From Oasisia sp. SBJ-2009 (Eukaryota; Annelida; Polychaeta; Sabellida; Siboglinidae), in the NCBI GenBank assembly GCA_964017155.1, contig OZ024864.1, forward strand, positions 33,806,029-33,870,028: a stretch of 64,000 nucleotides of DNA, given 5' to 3'. How positions within the stretch are numbered: position 1 is the stretch's first letter; every line of letters starts with the position of its first letter. Below, piece by piece: positions 1 through 20,591 of this stretch. The notes under the pieces are model-generated. The model did not search any database. It worked only from the letters and a program-made list of their open reading frames with translations, and was not told the DNA's origin. The position numbers were made by a program, and so were the translations under genes.

Positions 1-2457
1 ACACAGACAGGTGAGTGTGACGCCGCGTATAGAGTAGACTCTACACAGACAGGTGAGTGTGACGCCGCGTATAGAGTAGACTCTACACAGAGAGGTGAGG
101 GTGACGCCGTGTATAGAGTAGATTCTACACAGACAGGCGAGGGTGACGCAGTGTATAGAGTAGACTCTACACGGACAGGTGAGGGTGACGCAGTGAATAG
201 AATAGACTCTACACGGACAGGCGAGGGTGACGCCGTGTATAGAGTAGACTCTACACAGACAGGTGAGGGTGACGCTGTGTATAGAATAGACTCTACACAG
301 ACAGGTGAGGGTGACGCAGTGCATAGAGTAGATTCTACACAGACAGGTGAGGGTGACGCTGTGTATAGAGTAGACTCTACACAGACAGGTGAGGGTGACG
401 CCATGCATAGAGTAGATTCTACACAGACAGGTGAGGGTGACGCTGTGTATAGAGTAGACTCTACACAGACAGGTGAGGGTGACGTGTGTATAGAGTAGAC
501 TCTACACAGACAGGTGAGGGTGGCGCTGTGTATAGAGTAGACTCTACACAGACAGGTGAGGGTGACGCGTGTATAGAGTAGATTCTACACAGACAGGTGA
601 GGGTGGCGCTGTGTATAGAGTAGACTCTACACAGACAGGTGAGGGTGACGCATGTATAGAGTAGACTCTACACAGACAGGGGAGAGTGACGCAGGGTATA
701 GAGTAGACTCTACACAGACAGGTGAGGGTGACGCTGTGTATAGAGTAGACTCTGCACAGACAGGTGAGGGTGACGCTGTGCATAGAGTAGACTCTACACA
801 GACAGGTGAGGGTGACGCTGTGCATAGAGTAGACTCTACACAGACAGGCGAGGGTGACGCTGTGTATAGAGTAGACTCTGCACAGACAGGTGAGGGTGGC
901 GCTGTGTATAGAGTAGACTCTACACAGACAGGCGAGAGTGACGCAGTGTATAGAGTAGACTCTACACAGACAGGCGAGGGGGACGCTGTGTATAGAGTAG
1001 ACTCTACACGGACAGGTGAGGGTGACGCAGTGAATAGAATAGACTCTACACGGACAGGCGAGGGTGACGCCGTGTATAGAGTAGACTCTACACAGACAGG
1101 TGAGGGTGACGCTGTGTATAGAATAGACTCTACACAGACAGGTGAGGGTGACGCTGTGTATAGAGTAGACTCTGCACAGACAGGTGAGGGTGACGCTGTG
1201 CATAGAGTAGACTCTACACAGACAGGTGAGGGTGACGCTGTGCATAGAGTAGACTCTACACAGACAGGCGAGGGTGACGCTGTGTATAGAGTAGACTCTG
1301 CACAGACAGGTGAGGGTGGCGCTGTGTATAGAGTAGACTCTACACAGACAGGCGAGAGTGACGCAGTGTATAGAGTAGACTCTACACAGACAGGCGAGGG
1401 TGACGCAGTGTATAGAGTAGACTCTACACGGACAGGTGAGGGTGACGCAGTGAATAGAATAGACTCTACACGGACAGGCGAGGGTGACGCCGTGTATAGA
1501 GTAGACTCTACACAGACAGGTGAGGGTGACGCTGTGTATAGAATAGACTCTACACAGACAGGTGAGGGTGACGCAGTGCATAGAGTAGATTCTACACAGA
1601 CAGGTGAGGGTGACGCTGTGTATAGAGTAGACTCTACACAGACAGGTGAGGGTGACGCCATGCATAGAGTAGATTCTACACAGACAGGTGAGGGTGACGC
1701 TGTGTATAGAGTAGACTCTACACAGACAGGTGAGGGTGACGTGTGTATAGAGTAGACTCTACACAGACAGGTGAGGGTGGCGCTGTGTATAGAGTAGACT
1801 CTACACAGACAGGTGAGGGTGACGCGTGTATAGAGTAGATTCTACACAGACAGGTGAGGGTGGCGCTGTGTATAGAGTAGACTCTACACAGACAGGTGAG
1901 GGTGACGCATGTATAGAGTAGACTCTACACAGACAGGGGAGAGTGACGCAGGGTATAGAGTAGACTCTACACAGACAGGTGAGGGTGACGCTGTGTATAG
2001 AGTAGACTCTGCACAGACAGGTGAGGGTGACGCTGTGCATAGAGTAGACTCTACACAGACAGGTGAGGGTGACGCTGTGCATAGAGTAGACTCTACACAG
2101 ACAGGCGAGGGTGACGCTGTGTATAGAGTAGACTCTGCACAGACAGGTGAGGGTGGCGCTGTGTATAGAGTAGACTCTACACAGACAGGCGAGAGTGACG
2201 CAGTGTATAGAGTAGACTCTACACAGACAGGCGAGGGGGACGCTGTGTATAGAGTAGACTTTACGCAGACAGGTGAGGGTGACGCTGTGTATAGAGTAGA
2301 CTCTACACAGACAGGTGAGGGTGACGCAGTGTATAGAGTAGACTCTACACAGACAGGCGAGAGTGACGCAGTGTATAGAGTAGACTCTACACAGACAGGC
2401 GAGGGGGACGCTGTGTATAGAGTAGACGTTATGCAGACAGGTGAGGGTGACGCTGTG
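1..2457. repeat. 42-bp minisatellite with nested higher-order repeats
   Basis: About 58 tandem copies of a 42-bp unit (core tatagagtagactctacaca then gacaggtgagggtgacgctgtg), cut by the window's left edge. Variants recur in blocks: 10 units (420 bp; 721-900 matches 1141-1320), and a larger block of about 1257 bp (positions 109-1200 recur at about 1366-2457, including the short 'gacgtgtg' unit at 481 and 1738). No stop occurs in one frame of each strand, so long 14-residue-repeat frames (YRVDSTQTGEGDAV) exist, but these follow from unit length divisible by three. It lies upstream of an SLC6 exon and is read as intronic. Confidence 0.95.
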
Positions 2458-2750
2458 TCAAAAACCAAAATCACAATCAAAAACCCAACATCACCTACCC
2501 CCTGATGCAGGAAACCTCGAAGATCAATGATCAACCATGCTACAGACATGCAATAGTTTATTTTGTTTTTCTCCACGATTATATGGCAATAGTCACTTTG
2601 ATTAGTGCAATTGTTTATTTCATTCAACATTAATATCCATAGTAAACACATTCTTCTTCTCCTAATGTATGAAAAATACAGACTAGTATAATTATATTCA
2701 GTTTGTGATTACGTGTTTTATTGTCTAACAATGTTACCCTTCAATTTCAG

Positions 2751-11256
<8,506 letters not shown>

Positions 11257-11519
11257 CCTTGAAAAAGAAACGAGGCTGCATCTGCTCACCGATCTATAAA
11301 GGTCATCGTAAATGCCTTGGTTGACATTTAGTTACGCTGTATGTGCAGCATTTTTACAAATGCGAAATGTTAGAAATAATTATACTTTTGTTAAGCGGGT
11401 AACAAATTTTTTGTTATTTTTATTGATTAAAAATATTTTCAGAGGATAATTTAATGTTATACATTTTTATATTGTTTTTGTTCCTGTTGTTGGATTTAAT
11501 CTATTTAGTGGTCTGATAG

Positions 11520-11562
<43 letters not shown>

Positions 11563-11742
11563 ATATAATACACACATTGGTAAATATATATATATATATA
11601 TGCACACACACACATATAAGATATAAATAATATATCGTACTCATCGGCTGTATGGTTTATTTGTGTCATGATCTGTGTTACTGAACTATAAGCTATGAAG
11701 AAGTTATGTTGCTATAAGTAATGAGGTCTTAAATTCAAAGAC
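11257..11742. other. SLC6 3' flank with (TA)n/(CA)n tracts
   Basis: The first 220 bp duplicate 9734-9945 (see that entry). 11524-11610 is a (TA)n(CA)n microsatellite. No further gene. No clear AATAAA was found close to the stop codon. Confidence 0.6.
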
Positions 11743-12003
11743 CTGGGGACCATTCGACTAAGATAAAGAGCTCTTAATTAAGGAAAAATTCATCCATAAC
11801 TAAAATCCGTTGTAAAATTCAATGATTGTTTTCAATATGCAAATATGCATTACTGTATTACTGTGGACACTATTTCCATGACACACCAGAGTGGCAATGT
11901 CCCTCTGGTGCGTGTGGTGTTGACAGTTTTCAGGTATTTAAGATCACTGTTAATGATAAACGTTGATCGTAAAGAGCAAAATTAAGAGCTCTTAGCAATG
12001 TTA
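11743..12003. repeat. Dispersed ~260-bp repeat (copy 1)
   Basis: Matches 24893-25140 in inverted orientation; clearest block: gtggacactatttccatgac acaccag here and its reverse complement at about 25000. Ends carry AAGAGCTCTTA palindromes (11768 and 11983). Probably a short non-autonomous DNA element. Confidence 0.65.
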
Positions 12004-12008
12004 GTGAA

Positions 12009-12372
12009 ATGGAGTTGTGGGTACTGAGAGAGGGTTGTGGTTACTGAGTGAGGGTTGTGGTTACTGAGTGAGAGTTGTGGTTACTGAGTGAGGGTTGTGG
12101 TTACTGAGTGAGGGTTGTGGTTACTGAGTGAGGGTTGTAGGTACTGAGTGAGGGTTGTGGTTACTGAGTGAGGGTTGTGGGTACTGAGTGAGGGTTGTGG
12201 GTACTGAGTGAGAGTTGTGGTTACTGAGTGAGGGTTGTGGGTACTGAGTGAGGGTTGTGGTTACTGAGTGATGGTTATGGTTACTGAGAGAGGGTTCTGG
12301 TTACTGAGTGAGGGTTGTGGGTACTGAGTGAGGGTTATGGTTACTGAGTGAGGGTTGTGGGTACTGAGTGAG
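12009..12372. repeat. 20-bp minisatellite
   Basis: About 18 copies of ttgtggttactgagtgaggg with g/t exchange in 'gtactg/ttactg' and a few single-base changes. Intergenic between the convergent SLC6 and tetraspanin genes. Confidence 0.93.
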
Positions 12373-13021
12373 TCCAATGGTTTATTTAAGATAATCCATA
12401 TTGGGTTGTGGCCTAAAAGTACACCCACTGTCTGGAGTATTATGATAGGCTGCACATTATCGTAAATAACCTTAATTTGCTCGTAAGTCCACTGGTGTTT
12501 ATAAATGCATTTTGCTGTATACACCTGTACATGTATAATTATGAATAACTGTACTTAGAGAAATGTTTTGAACTAATGTTCATTAAGAGTAGAAACAATG
12601 CTATAAATGATTGATGGGCTTATGAAGCAAGATATGGATTTGATGTTTATTTAATTGCCTATGCCACTGATTTTGTTGTCCGTTGCATGTGATCATTATT
12701 TGTATACTTAAGGTGCTCATGTATGTGTCGATGTCAACGTCGATGTCAGTGTCAATGTCGTAGTGTGTCAACTAACACGATACTACTCAATATACGCAAT
12801 CTAAATAAAGTGATGTTTACATTAAGATACAAACACATTACTTACGTTGTTTAGCATTGTACATCAAGTAATTTTTTTAATTGTATATTTTCTGTTTATG
12901 GGTCTTATATCGAGGAGTGGAAAATTCATCATGTTCTAAAAACGTATATGGGTTATAATTACTATGTATACTGGCTGTACAAGTGATTTTTGGCAATGAC
13001 CATTTTTCAACATGCATTTGC
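12373..13021. other. Intergenic, no recognised feature
   Basis: AT-rich non-coding sequence. 12715-12770 has short imperfect 'gtcgatgtcaatgtc' repeats. No gene or transposon recognised. Confidence 0.5.
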
Positions 13022-13382
13022 AGGCTCCCAAAATACTCCTCTTCCCTTTGAGAACTCCCAATCCCAAGGCTCCCAAAATACCTTTAACTCCTCTTCCCTT
13101 TGAGAACTCCCAATCCCAAGGCTCCCAAAATACCTTTAACTCCTCTTCCCTTTGAGAACTCCCAATCCCAAGGCTCCCAAAATACCTTTAACTCCTCTTC
13201 CCTTTGAGAACTCCCAATCCCAAGGCTCCCAAAATACCTTTAACTCCTCTTCCCTTTGAGAACTCCCAATCCCAAGGCTCCCAAAATACCTTTAACTCCT
13301 CTTCCCTTTGAGAACTCCCAATCCCAAGGCTCCCAAAATACCTTTAACTCCTCTTCCCTTTGAGAACTCCCAATCCCAAGGC
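13022..13382. repeat. 52-bp minisatellite
   Basis: About seven nearly identical copies of a 52-bp unit (ctcccaaaatacctttaact then cctcttccctttgagaactcccaatcccaagg), strongly pyrimidine-skewed on the plus strand. The near identity suggests recent expansion. Confidence 0.94.
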
Positions 13383-14249
13383 AAAATACCTACCCTTAAT
13401 GCTCCCTCCCTCTGGCTCTCCAAACCCCATCCTACCATTACTTTCAAGAACAACTACACCCTCCCAAGGATCCTAAAAACCTCTAAATTCCAATGGTGTA
13501 GTTGTGTTAACGAGTGACCCAGTAGATGTACACACTGTGTTTGATTTCCTAAAATGAAAAATAAAACACATTATATAATAATTGTGAATGTTTTATTTTT
13601 TTGATGACAAGTAAATCTCCCCTACAGTGTATGTATGCCTGGCTGATGAGAGTGGTAGCAATTGGGATTTACAATATGTACCTAATTCCACTTTTTCTGT
13701 TGTGTTATTCATAATAAATGACATTATATCCACAAACATTCTAAACAAATTTCCAATCTGTGATTCATATCAAGATGATATAAGAGTAATATGAACATTT
13801 AATATGTATTACAGTTACAGTGTAAACCTCACAAGCGATTCAAACTATACACAAGCAGGTGAAACCTCACGGCAAAAGTGTGAATAAAAATATATATTTA
13901 ACATGCATAATATTCATGATACAGAAAGTGCCTTCTAAAATAAGTTAGCAACTTTTTGTATAACTACGTTTCGTGTACAAGTTGAGTTTTGTATTCCCAC
14001 AACATTCCACATAACAAACATGTCACAATCCTGTATGTCAGAGATGCCGGATTCTTTAACATTTCCTAATCATTATACGTTAACGCCAATAAATACAACC
14101 CTAGAGCATAACATGGAAGGATCATCATTATATCACCTTTCATCAGGCAACTACAAGTTTGACTTCACAAAATTATGTTATAATATCAACAATTACTGTC
14201 TGTCTATTAACCTGGTGACTTTGTTACTACAACTGACATCCAGGACCCA
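13383..14249. other. Intergenic, no recognised feature
   Basis: AT-rich sequence without a supported coding region. Short open frames have no recognisable domain and no splice context. Confidence 0.5.
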
Positions 14250-14755
14250 GTTTCATGAAGCCGTGTAACTTTACGCGCAATTACGCGGTCTACTGGTCGT
14301 AGCTAACAGCAAATAGACAATGCAGTGTACGGCCGGTTTCAAGAGACCAATTTAGCATTCGCGCCACTAGCATTGACCCCCTTACGTTGCAGTGGGGAAT
14401 CCCTGTATTTGTGCTGTGTATGAACATCCTTTTTTCTTTCTAGCTGTGCCTTTGTCGTTCGTATAGCAAATGGGAAGCTATGATGAATGTAAAGGATATC
14501 CAGTGTATACATTAAAAATAATAATGTTGAGAGTGGGCGTGTCGGGAGCATACCGTACATTTTCAACTTCGGGGGCATACCGTAAATATTTCAACCAGCG
14601 TAAAGTTACGCCTACTAAATACATGGTGCAGCTAAGTGCAACTATGGTGCAACTCATGAAACGCAACTAGTGTAACTTTACGACGTCTTAGATTTTCGAC
14701 GAGTTATCACCCGCTACGACGTCGTAAGTAGCCGCTATGAAACTGGCCCCTGGGT
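14249..14755. mobile_element. MITE with CAGTTTCAT inverted ends
   Basis: Left end ccaggacccagtttcatgaa and right end (reverse complement) ccaggggccagtttcatagc form ~20-bp inverted ends. The interior holds several copies of 'gtaactttacg/cgtaaagttac' in both orientations. Target duplication not clear. A MITE is likely; the superfamily is not determined. Confidence 0.6.
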
Positions 14756-15804
14756 GGCTACTATCACTGTGAACATGCAGATGATAAAAGTTACCCTTGG
14801 TTTTCTCTCTACCACTACATCTATGTTTCACATGTACATCACTTCAATTATACATCATCTCTGTCTGTGGGTCTTAGACATTTTTGTTTTTCCAGTTCTC
14901 GATATATAAACCGTCACCTGACCAAGAGAGTAGTTGTAAGGTTGAAGCCATTATGGTCATGAGGCAAAACGTATAGATACTACAGGGTAGTGTTATCTTG
15001 AAGAACGTCCTGATATGTACAGTAACTAGAATGTTTCAGAATGCATGATCAACATGTTTCATTAACTAAACACACACATTGTCTTTCTTGCTACACATAG
15101 ATAACCAATTAGTTGCAGTGTTAACACACATATTATAGTGTTAACACACATTGTCCATGCCCATGTCAAAGAGCTCTATCACTGGTCACATGATATCAAT
15201 TACACACTATTTATTTTATCCTAACAATATGGAGTTGCTAATTAAACCAATGCGCAACTATTGTTTCTACCCCAGACAGTCATCCATTTGTAGTGGCCAT
15301 ATATACTATAACCTAATGGGAATAACAAAGTTATTCACAGTTTTGCAAGTTATCCAACCAAATAATCAATGGCAAAACTTTAAAGGATTTAATAAAAACT
15401 ATGATTTTATTAAATCAACTGTGCAAAAATTTATTATTATAAATTACACCCTACAGTAAATGTAGGTCGTGCTAGGCTGGGGCAATTATTGCAGAGGGTG
15501 TTGTAATGTAACATTACAAAGAAAAAAAACAGAACAAAGCAAACAGCTGGATCCAAGGTTGAAAGACTGGCTGGCTTTGTGGAGACAATCCAATGAGATC
15601 CTGACAAACAAATCAATGATTGGAAAAAAACAATTGGCATTCTGTAAAGTTTGGCAAAGAGCGGAACTAAATCTACTTGATTTTTCGTAATTTTTTTTAT
15701 CGTGACATCTCTGAATAAATCTACAAAACGTACTTAATGTTCGCTGTATACTAAGTTTACCATACAAAATAGGAATCAAACACACCAATAAATCATTTGA
15801 TGTA
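14756..15804. other. Intergenic, no recognised feature
   Basis: No supported gene. The longest open frames (about 15151-15459 plus, 15486-15851 minus) have no domain and the second overlaps a SINE. Confidence 0.5.
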
Positions 15805-16114
15805 AGGTAAGTTCTTATATAGTTCAGTATCCAGTCCTCAGGACTGCTCAAAGCACTTTACACTTTACTTCCCTCTCAGACATGTTCAACTGCCTACCTT
15901 CTCTACTTCTCTAGGAAGCATTCAGCCATGCTGCAATTAATAAGCAACACTTCATACACAAATATCCACCACTTTACATAGCCAGGTACTCTTATACAGC
16001 TGAGTAAACTGCAGCAATTTTGAGTGAACAATTTGCCTAAAAGTTGACAAGACAGTGCAGGATTTAAATCGGGGTTCTCTTTGAGTCCTAAGCACTAGCC
16101 ATTGTGTCACATTA
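15805..16114 (-). mobile_element. tRNA-derived SINE (copy 1)
   Basis: On the minus strand it begins with a tRNA-like head (A-box-like tggctagtgcttaggac, B-box-like gatttaaatcc), followed by a core with 'gagtacctggctat' and 'gcttcctagagaagtagaga', and ends 'gtaaagtgctttgagcagtcctgagga ... ataagaacttacc'. The same core and tail occur at 48326-48652 in plus orientation. The B-box is degenerate, so it is probably inactive. Confidence 0.75.
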
Positions 16115-17344
16115 TATTTCACCACTTATCACACCAACAAACCGATGAGACATAATAATCTTGGCACTGATATCACAGCAACACGCAATTTTTACATCAG
16201 TTCTTGCCTCATGTATACATAAACTGGAAAATTAAAAAAGCTTATAAAGGTAAAAGCCTGTTTCATATTGCTTCAAATTGCCAGAGAAATTTGTATGTGG
16301 ACATTTAGATTTTAACTGATATGAATGGTCATATTACCATTGTAGTGCCTAAATTCAAATTCCACTAGACAGGTGGCACCATCATGCATGTGTTTGGTGG
16401 CACCCAACAATTTGTGATGTGGTATTCGTGTGACGTTTCAAACTGATGAGAACTCCACCAGAAATATACCATGAGTACCAACTATATAGTAACAACTATT
16501 CAAACAAGACACAAATCCAGCACAAAAACATACATTAACAAGATCTACAAAGACAAGAAATGCATGTGTGTGTTAATCGTTAACTATCCATTATTAGTTA
16601 TCTGACCTGTTACTAAATTATGTTAATCAATTGTCTATGGCATAGAGCTCAGCTCCTAAGTAGATACAAGGTCTGTCAACATACGACTGACAGTGTAATA
16701 TATTTACAATAGTTACATTTAATTACACCGAGCATGGCACATTGTAGCTTTGAAGAAGTGAAAGCACTGCTAATGGCATGAAGTTAATATCAGCCACATT
16801 AACTAATCCAGTAACATTTACTTACACCAGTGACACAAAGCTAATACCAATGACATCAAGGTAATGTCAGTGTTGTAAAGCTGACACCGGTTATATAAAA
16901 TACTCCAGGAGAAAGATGTTGGGGATGTAAAAGTAGCTTAGGCAATATATAAACACATCATGTAATGTAATGACATTGTATGTAAATAGCAGCCCTGCTA
17001 GTGACCACATTTCAAAGAATTATCACAAAACACCACATAATCTCAAATACAGTTACGCTGATATGATTCTTACAATGTGTTGTCATTAAAACAACCTTGT
17101 CACCAAAACAACCTTGTCTGTTTTAACACTAGAATGTACTGAAGCCATACTGCCAAACAAACTGCATTCAAACAGCCTGGAGTTGTTTTGTAATTTGACA
17201 GTTTCATCAATGAAATGGTCCAACTTTTTACTAAATATTCAAAATAGTAAACAGCAACTACAGCAGAGGCAGATGTAACTAACAGCAAGTTTGTGAAATA
17301 TTCTCTGAACGTGGACGAAGACGTCTTGTTCTGCCAAATCATGA
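16115..17344. other. Intergenic, no recognised feature
   Basis: Non-coding sequence 3' of both flanking genes. 16800-16900 has loosely repeated 'acaccagtgacacaaagctaa' phrases. Nothing else identified. Confidence 0.5.
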
Positions 17345-17857
17345 CAGGAAATGAAATGATGTATAACTTATTCAGGAAACTTACTGCTAATATTATCTCC
17401 TCCATTGAGAAGAGGATTCTGGATAATGGAAAATAGGAAATGATGTATAACTGATTCAGCAAACTTACTGCTAATATTATCTCCTCCATTGAGAAGAGGA
17501 TTCTGGGTAATGGAACATAGGAAATTATGTATAACTGACTCAGCAAACTTACTGCTAATACTATCTCCTCCATTGAGAAGAGGATTCTGGGTAATGGAAC
17601 ATAGGAAATGATGTATAACTGATTCAGCAAACTTACTGCTAATACTATCTCCTCCATTGAGAAGAGGATTCTGGGTAATGGAACATAGGAAATTATGTAT
17701 AACTGACTCAGCAAACTTACTGCTAATACTATCTCCTCCATTGAGAAGAGGATTCTGGGTAATGGAACATAGGAAATTATGTATAACTGACTCAGCAAAC
17801 TTACTGCTAATACTATCTCCTCCATTGAGAAGAGGATTCTGGGTAATGGAACACTGA
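17345..17857. repeat. 84-bp minisatellite
   Basis: Five to six copies of an 84-bp unit (gaggattctgggtaatggaa, cataggaaattatgtataac, tgactcagcaaacttactgc, taatactatctcctccattgagaa). The leftmost copy is the most diverged. Open in one minus-strand frame because 84 is divisible by three; this is not a gene. Confidence 0.92.
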
Positions 17858-18721
17858 GTGTCACTTTAAGAAGCTAGATTGATACGTGGTCACCCGTCCA
17901 TTGTGTAAGTTGGTCCTGTAAGGGTGTAATATTTAGTAAATCAACAGTAACATGTTCTTGAGTGGACCGATATCCTCGCCTCTTGGAATGTGAAATCTAA
18001 CCAGGTTTCTACCACGGTCATATTTTGTTTTATTTTTTAATATTCAGTTCAATTGTGTGGCCTTCGTCGTGTGATTTTGAACTTTATTAAACATAATCGC
18101 AACAAAAATACCAGTTTCTTTAGAATAAAACAGTCAAACTTTTCTTTTAAAGATTATTGTAGGCGACTGTTTTATCAGATTACCATAGTAATGCCTGTTG
18201 AGCCCTGTAGAGAGTGGTGTAGCACACTTTAAGTTTGTCATAATTTACCACTGATCATGTTCATGTGAACTGTTGGATGCTTACAATATTATTTTCAATA
18301 CTTAGTCAATGCAGAAATAGGGTCATATGTCAGAAACCGTATTAAAATGCTTCTGTAATCAACCAAATTTTATATTTTTGAGAGAATCACAGAATTTCTA
18401 AGAGAGTTGATTATCAAAGAAAATTTTACTCGGTGACCTATATAGAATGGTAAAACGTAGATATAAAGAAACTAAATATGGAGTCACTTTTCTTGGGCAA
18501 GTTGGTGGCTTCCAATTTGGAAATACATGTAGTGTACAGAGTATCCACCAGAGGGGGTTGATGTTAAAACTGTGTCAATCTTGTAGTGCAACTATCTATC
18601 CCTTACACACACTCTTACGCCATTCACGATACAAAAATATGACTACAGACAGTGAATTATAGAAGGTTTTATGATACAAATGGACGCCGTTGAGCAGACT
18701 GCAGGTCTGGGTGAATGATCC
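17858..18721. other. Probable tetraspanin 3'-UTR / downstream region
   Basis: Lies directly 3' of the tetraspanin stop codon on the minus strand. A minus-strand AATAAA (tttatt at about 18083) is the nearest clear candidate poly(A) signal, about 640 bp from the stop. No other feature. Confidence 0.4.
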
Positions 18722-18796
18722 TTAAGCAAATTGAGAGGACTCTTTTGTGTCTTCGATCTGGTTTGCCAAAATCCGAGCCAGGAAGATTCCCATAAG
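18722..18796 (-). CDS. Tetraspanin exon 6 (end of TM4, tail, stop)
   Basis: Acceptor ...taccttttcag ends at 18797. It reads [20 protein letters not shown] then SQFA and [11 protein letters not shown] corresponds to the family's 'LLGICFAQNLV' end of TM4. Confidence 0.88.
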   Translation of the reverse strand, partial: LMGIFLARILANQIEDTKESSQFA

Positions 18797-19696
18797 CTGA
18801 AAAGGTAAATAAATTAATTGTTTCACTCAGTTGTAAATTGGGCTTGTTTATTCACATGTTGAAAACAAGATATATTGTGTTTAATAAATGCTACCATTCT
18901 GCATATTTTAAAGGGAATAACAACAAAGCATTATATAAATTGTTTTTGTTGCATAATCATGAAGTATAGCATTATATGTAACATTTGAGTGTGTTTAAAA
19001 AATACATAAAAATGTCTATATGTTTAAAATGTTATATTAAACATGGCTAGCCCGCAGATCCCTCGGAATTTTCTGATTTATTGAGCTAAGTGTTTTACCA
19101 GCTATGATGTCAAATCCCAGCATCCGTAAAAGCACGGCAAAAATATGCATATTTCAAAAGCCCACAGGCATTGCATAAAGTGTGGAATTTCTAATTCGTT
19201 TATTTTTTGGCTTGGTGGGTATGACTATAAATATAAGGATGTAATATTACACACTGTTGTCTGGATCAGGAATTTTGGAAAGTAGACAGGCGGAATAAAA
19301 AAGATTGTTAACGTAAATGGAATAAAAACACTTAACGCTTGAATTTGTATTATATTACATCCTTATATTTATAGTCATAAAAAAACAAATTAGAAATTCC
19401 ACCCTTTATGCAATGCCTGTGGGCTTTCTGAAATATGCATATTTTTGCCGCGCTTTTACGGATGCTGGGATGTGACGTCATAGCTAGTAAAACGCTTAGC
19501 TCATTAAATCTGAAAATTCCGCGGGATCTGGGCACTATATAAATATATTATATTAATTAATTTTAAGGGTGGTACAGTGTATATCATTTAATATTAACTA
19601 ATACAACATATTATAGACATACAGTTACTTACGGGAAATCCTTACACACACTCACCCACATACACACACACACACACTCACACACACACACACACT

Positions 19697-19755
<59 letters not shown>

Positions 19756-19844
19756 CCACATACACACTCACCCACACACACACATTCACCTACCCACACA
19801 CACACACACACCCACACACACACACACACACACATACACACACT

Positions 19845-19881
<37 letters not shown>

Positions 19882-20450
19882 ACACACTCACCCACACACA
19901 CACATTCACCTACCCACCCACCCCCCACCCACCCATACACACTCACTCACCCACCCACCTCCATCCCCCCATCCACCCACACACACTCACCCACACACCC
20001 CCACCCACTCACTCACCCACCCACCCACCCACCCACACACACTAGTTAGGGTATAGCTGAATAAATTTTACACCAATGAAACAGGGGACAGTTTCTTACG
20101 CCACCCTAGTGTATACAATACTTGTGGCTGTCTGACTGGCCCAGTTTGACATCTAACTCTGTCTCACCTGGACTACTGCAACACCGATAAATATTCCTCC
20201 GAATATGTACAGTTTCGACTTGACAACTTCAAGTACGACTTCAACACAACCGTCCACGTAGATGAACTGATTTGCTTTGCGGTACTGTGTAAAAGAAGGA
20301 ATGGTCATCAATGAAACATACATGTGTAGTTATAGCTGTTTAATATGTCATTCAATGTTTCACTCCATGGTGCAATTTGTTGGCCCATTTCCCCCCAAAT
20401 GTGCACACTGGACAGAAATGAAAGCATGTATGTATCTATATATGTATATG

Positions 20451-20511
<61 letters not shown>

Positions 20512-20513
20512 TA

Positions 20514-20591
<78 letters not shown>

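Larger units (their letters stand above)
18797..20167 (-). other. Tetraspanin intron 5
   Basis: Contains a foldback MITE (19049-19534) and a long (CA)n/(CACCCA)n tract (19645-20042). Otherwise nothing recognised. Confidence 0.8.

Noticed and set aside
1..2457. CRISPR-like array
   Set aside because: Units are contiguous with no unique spacers, and the context is an animal intron.
109..2651. Long open frames on both strands with 14-residue repeats
   Set aside because: They arise because the 42-bp unit is divisible by three and lacks stops; no start context, signal or domain, and they lie in an intron.
17100..17864. 254-codon minus-strand frame with membrane-like PLPRILFSMEEI repeats
   Set aside because: 84-bp minisatellite effect; no family similarity and no splice context.
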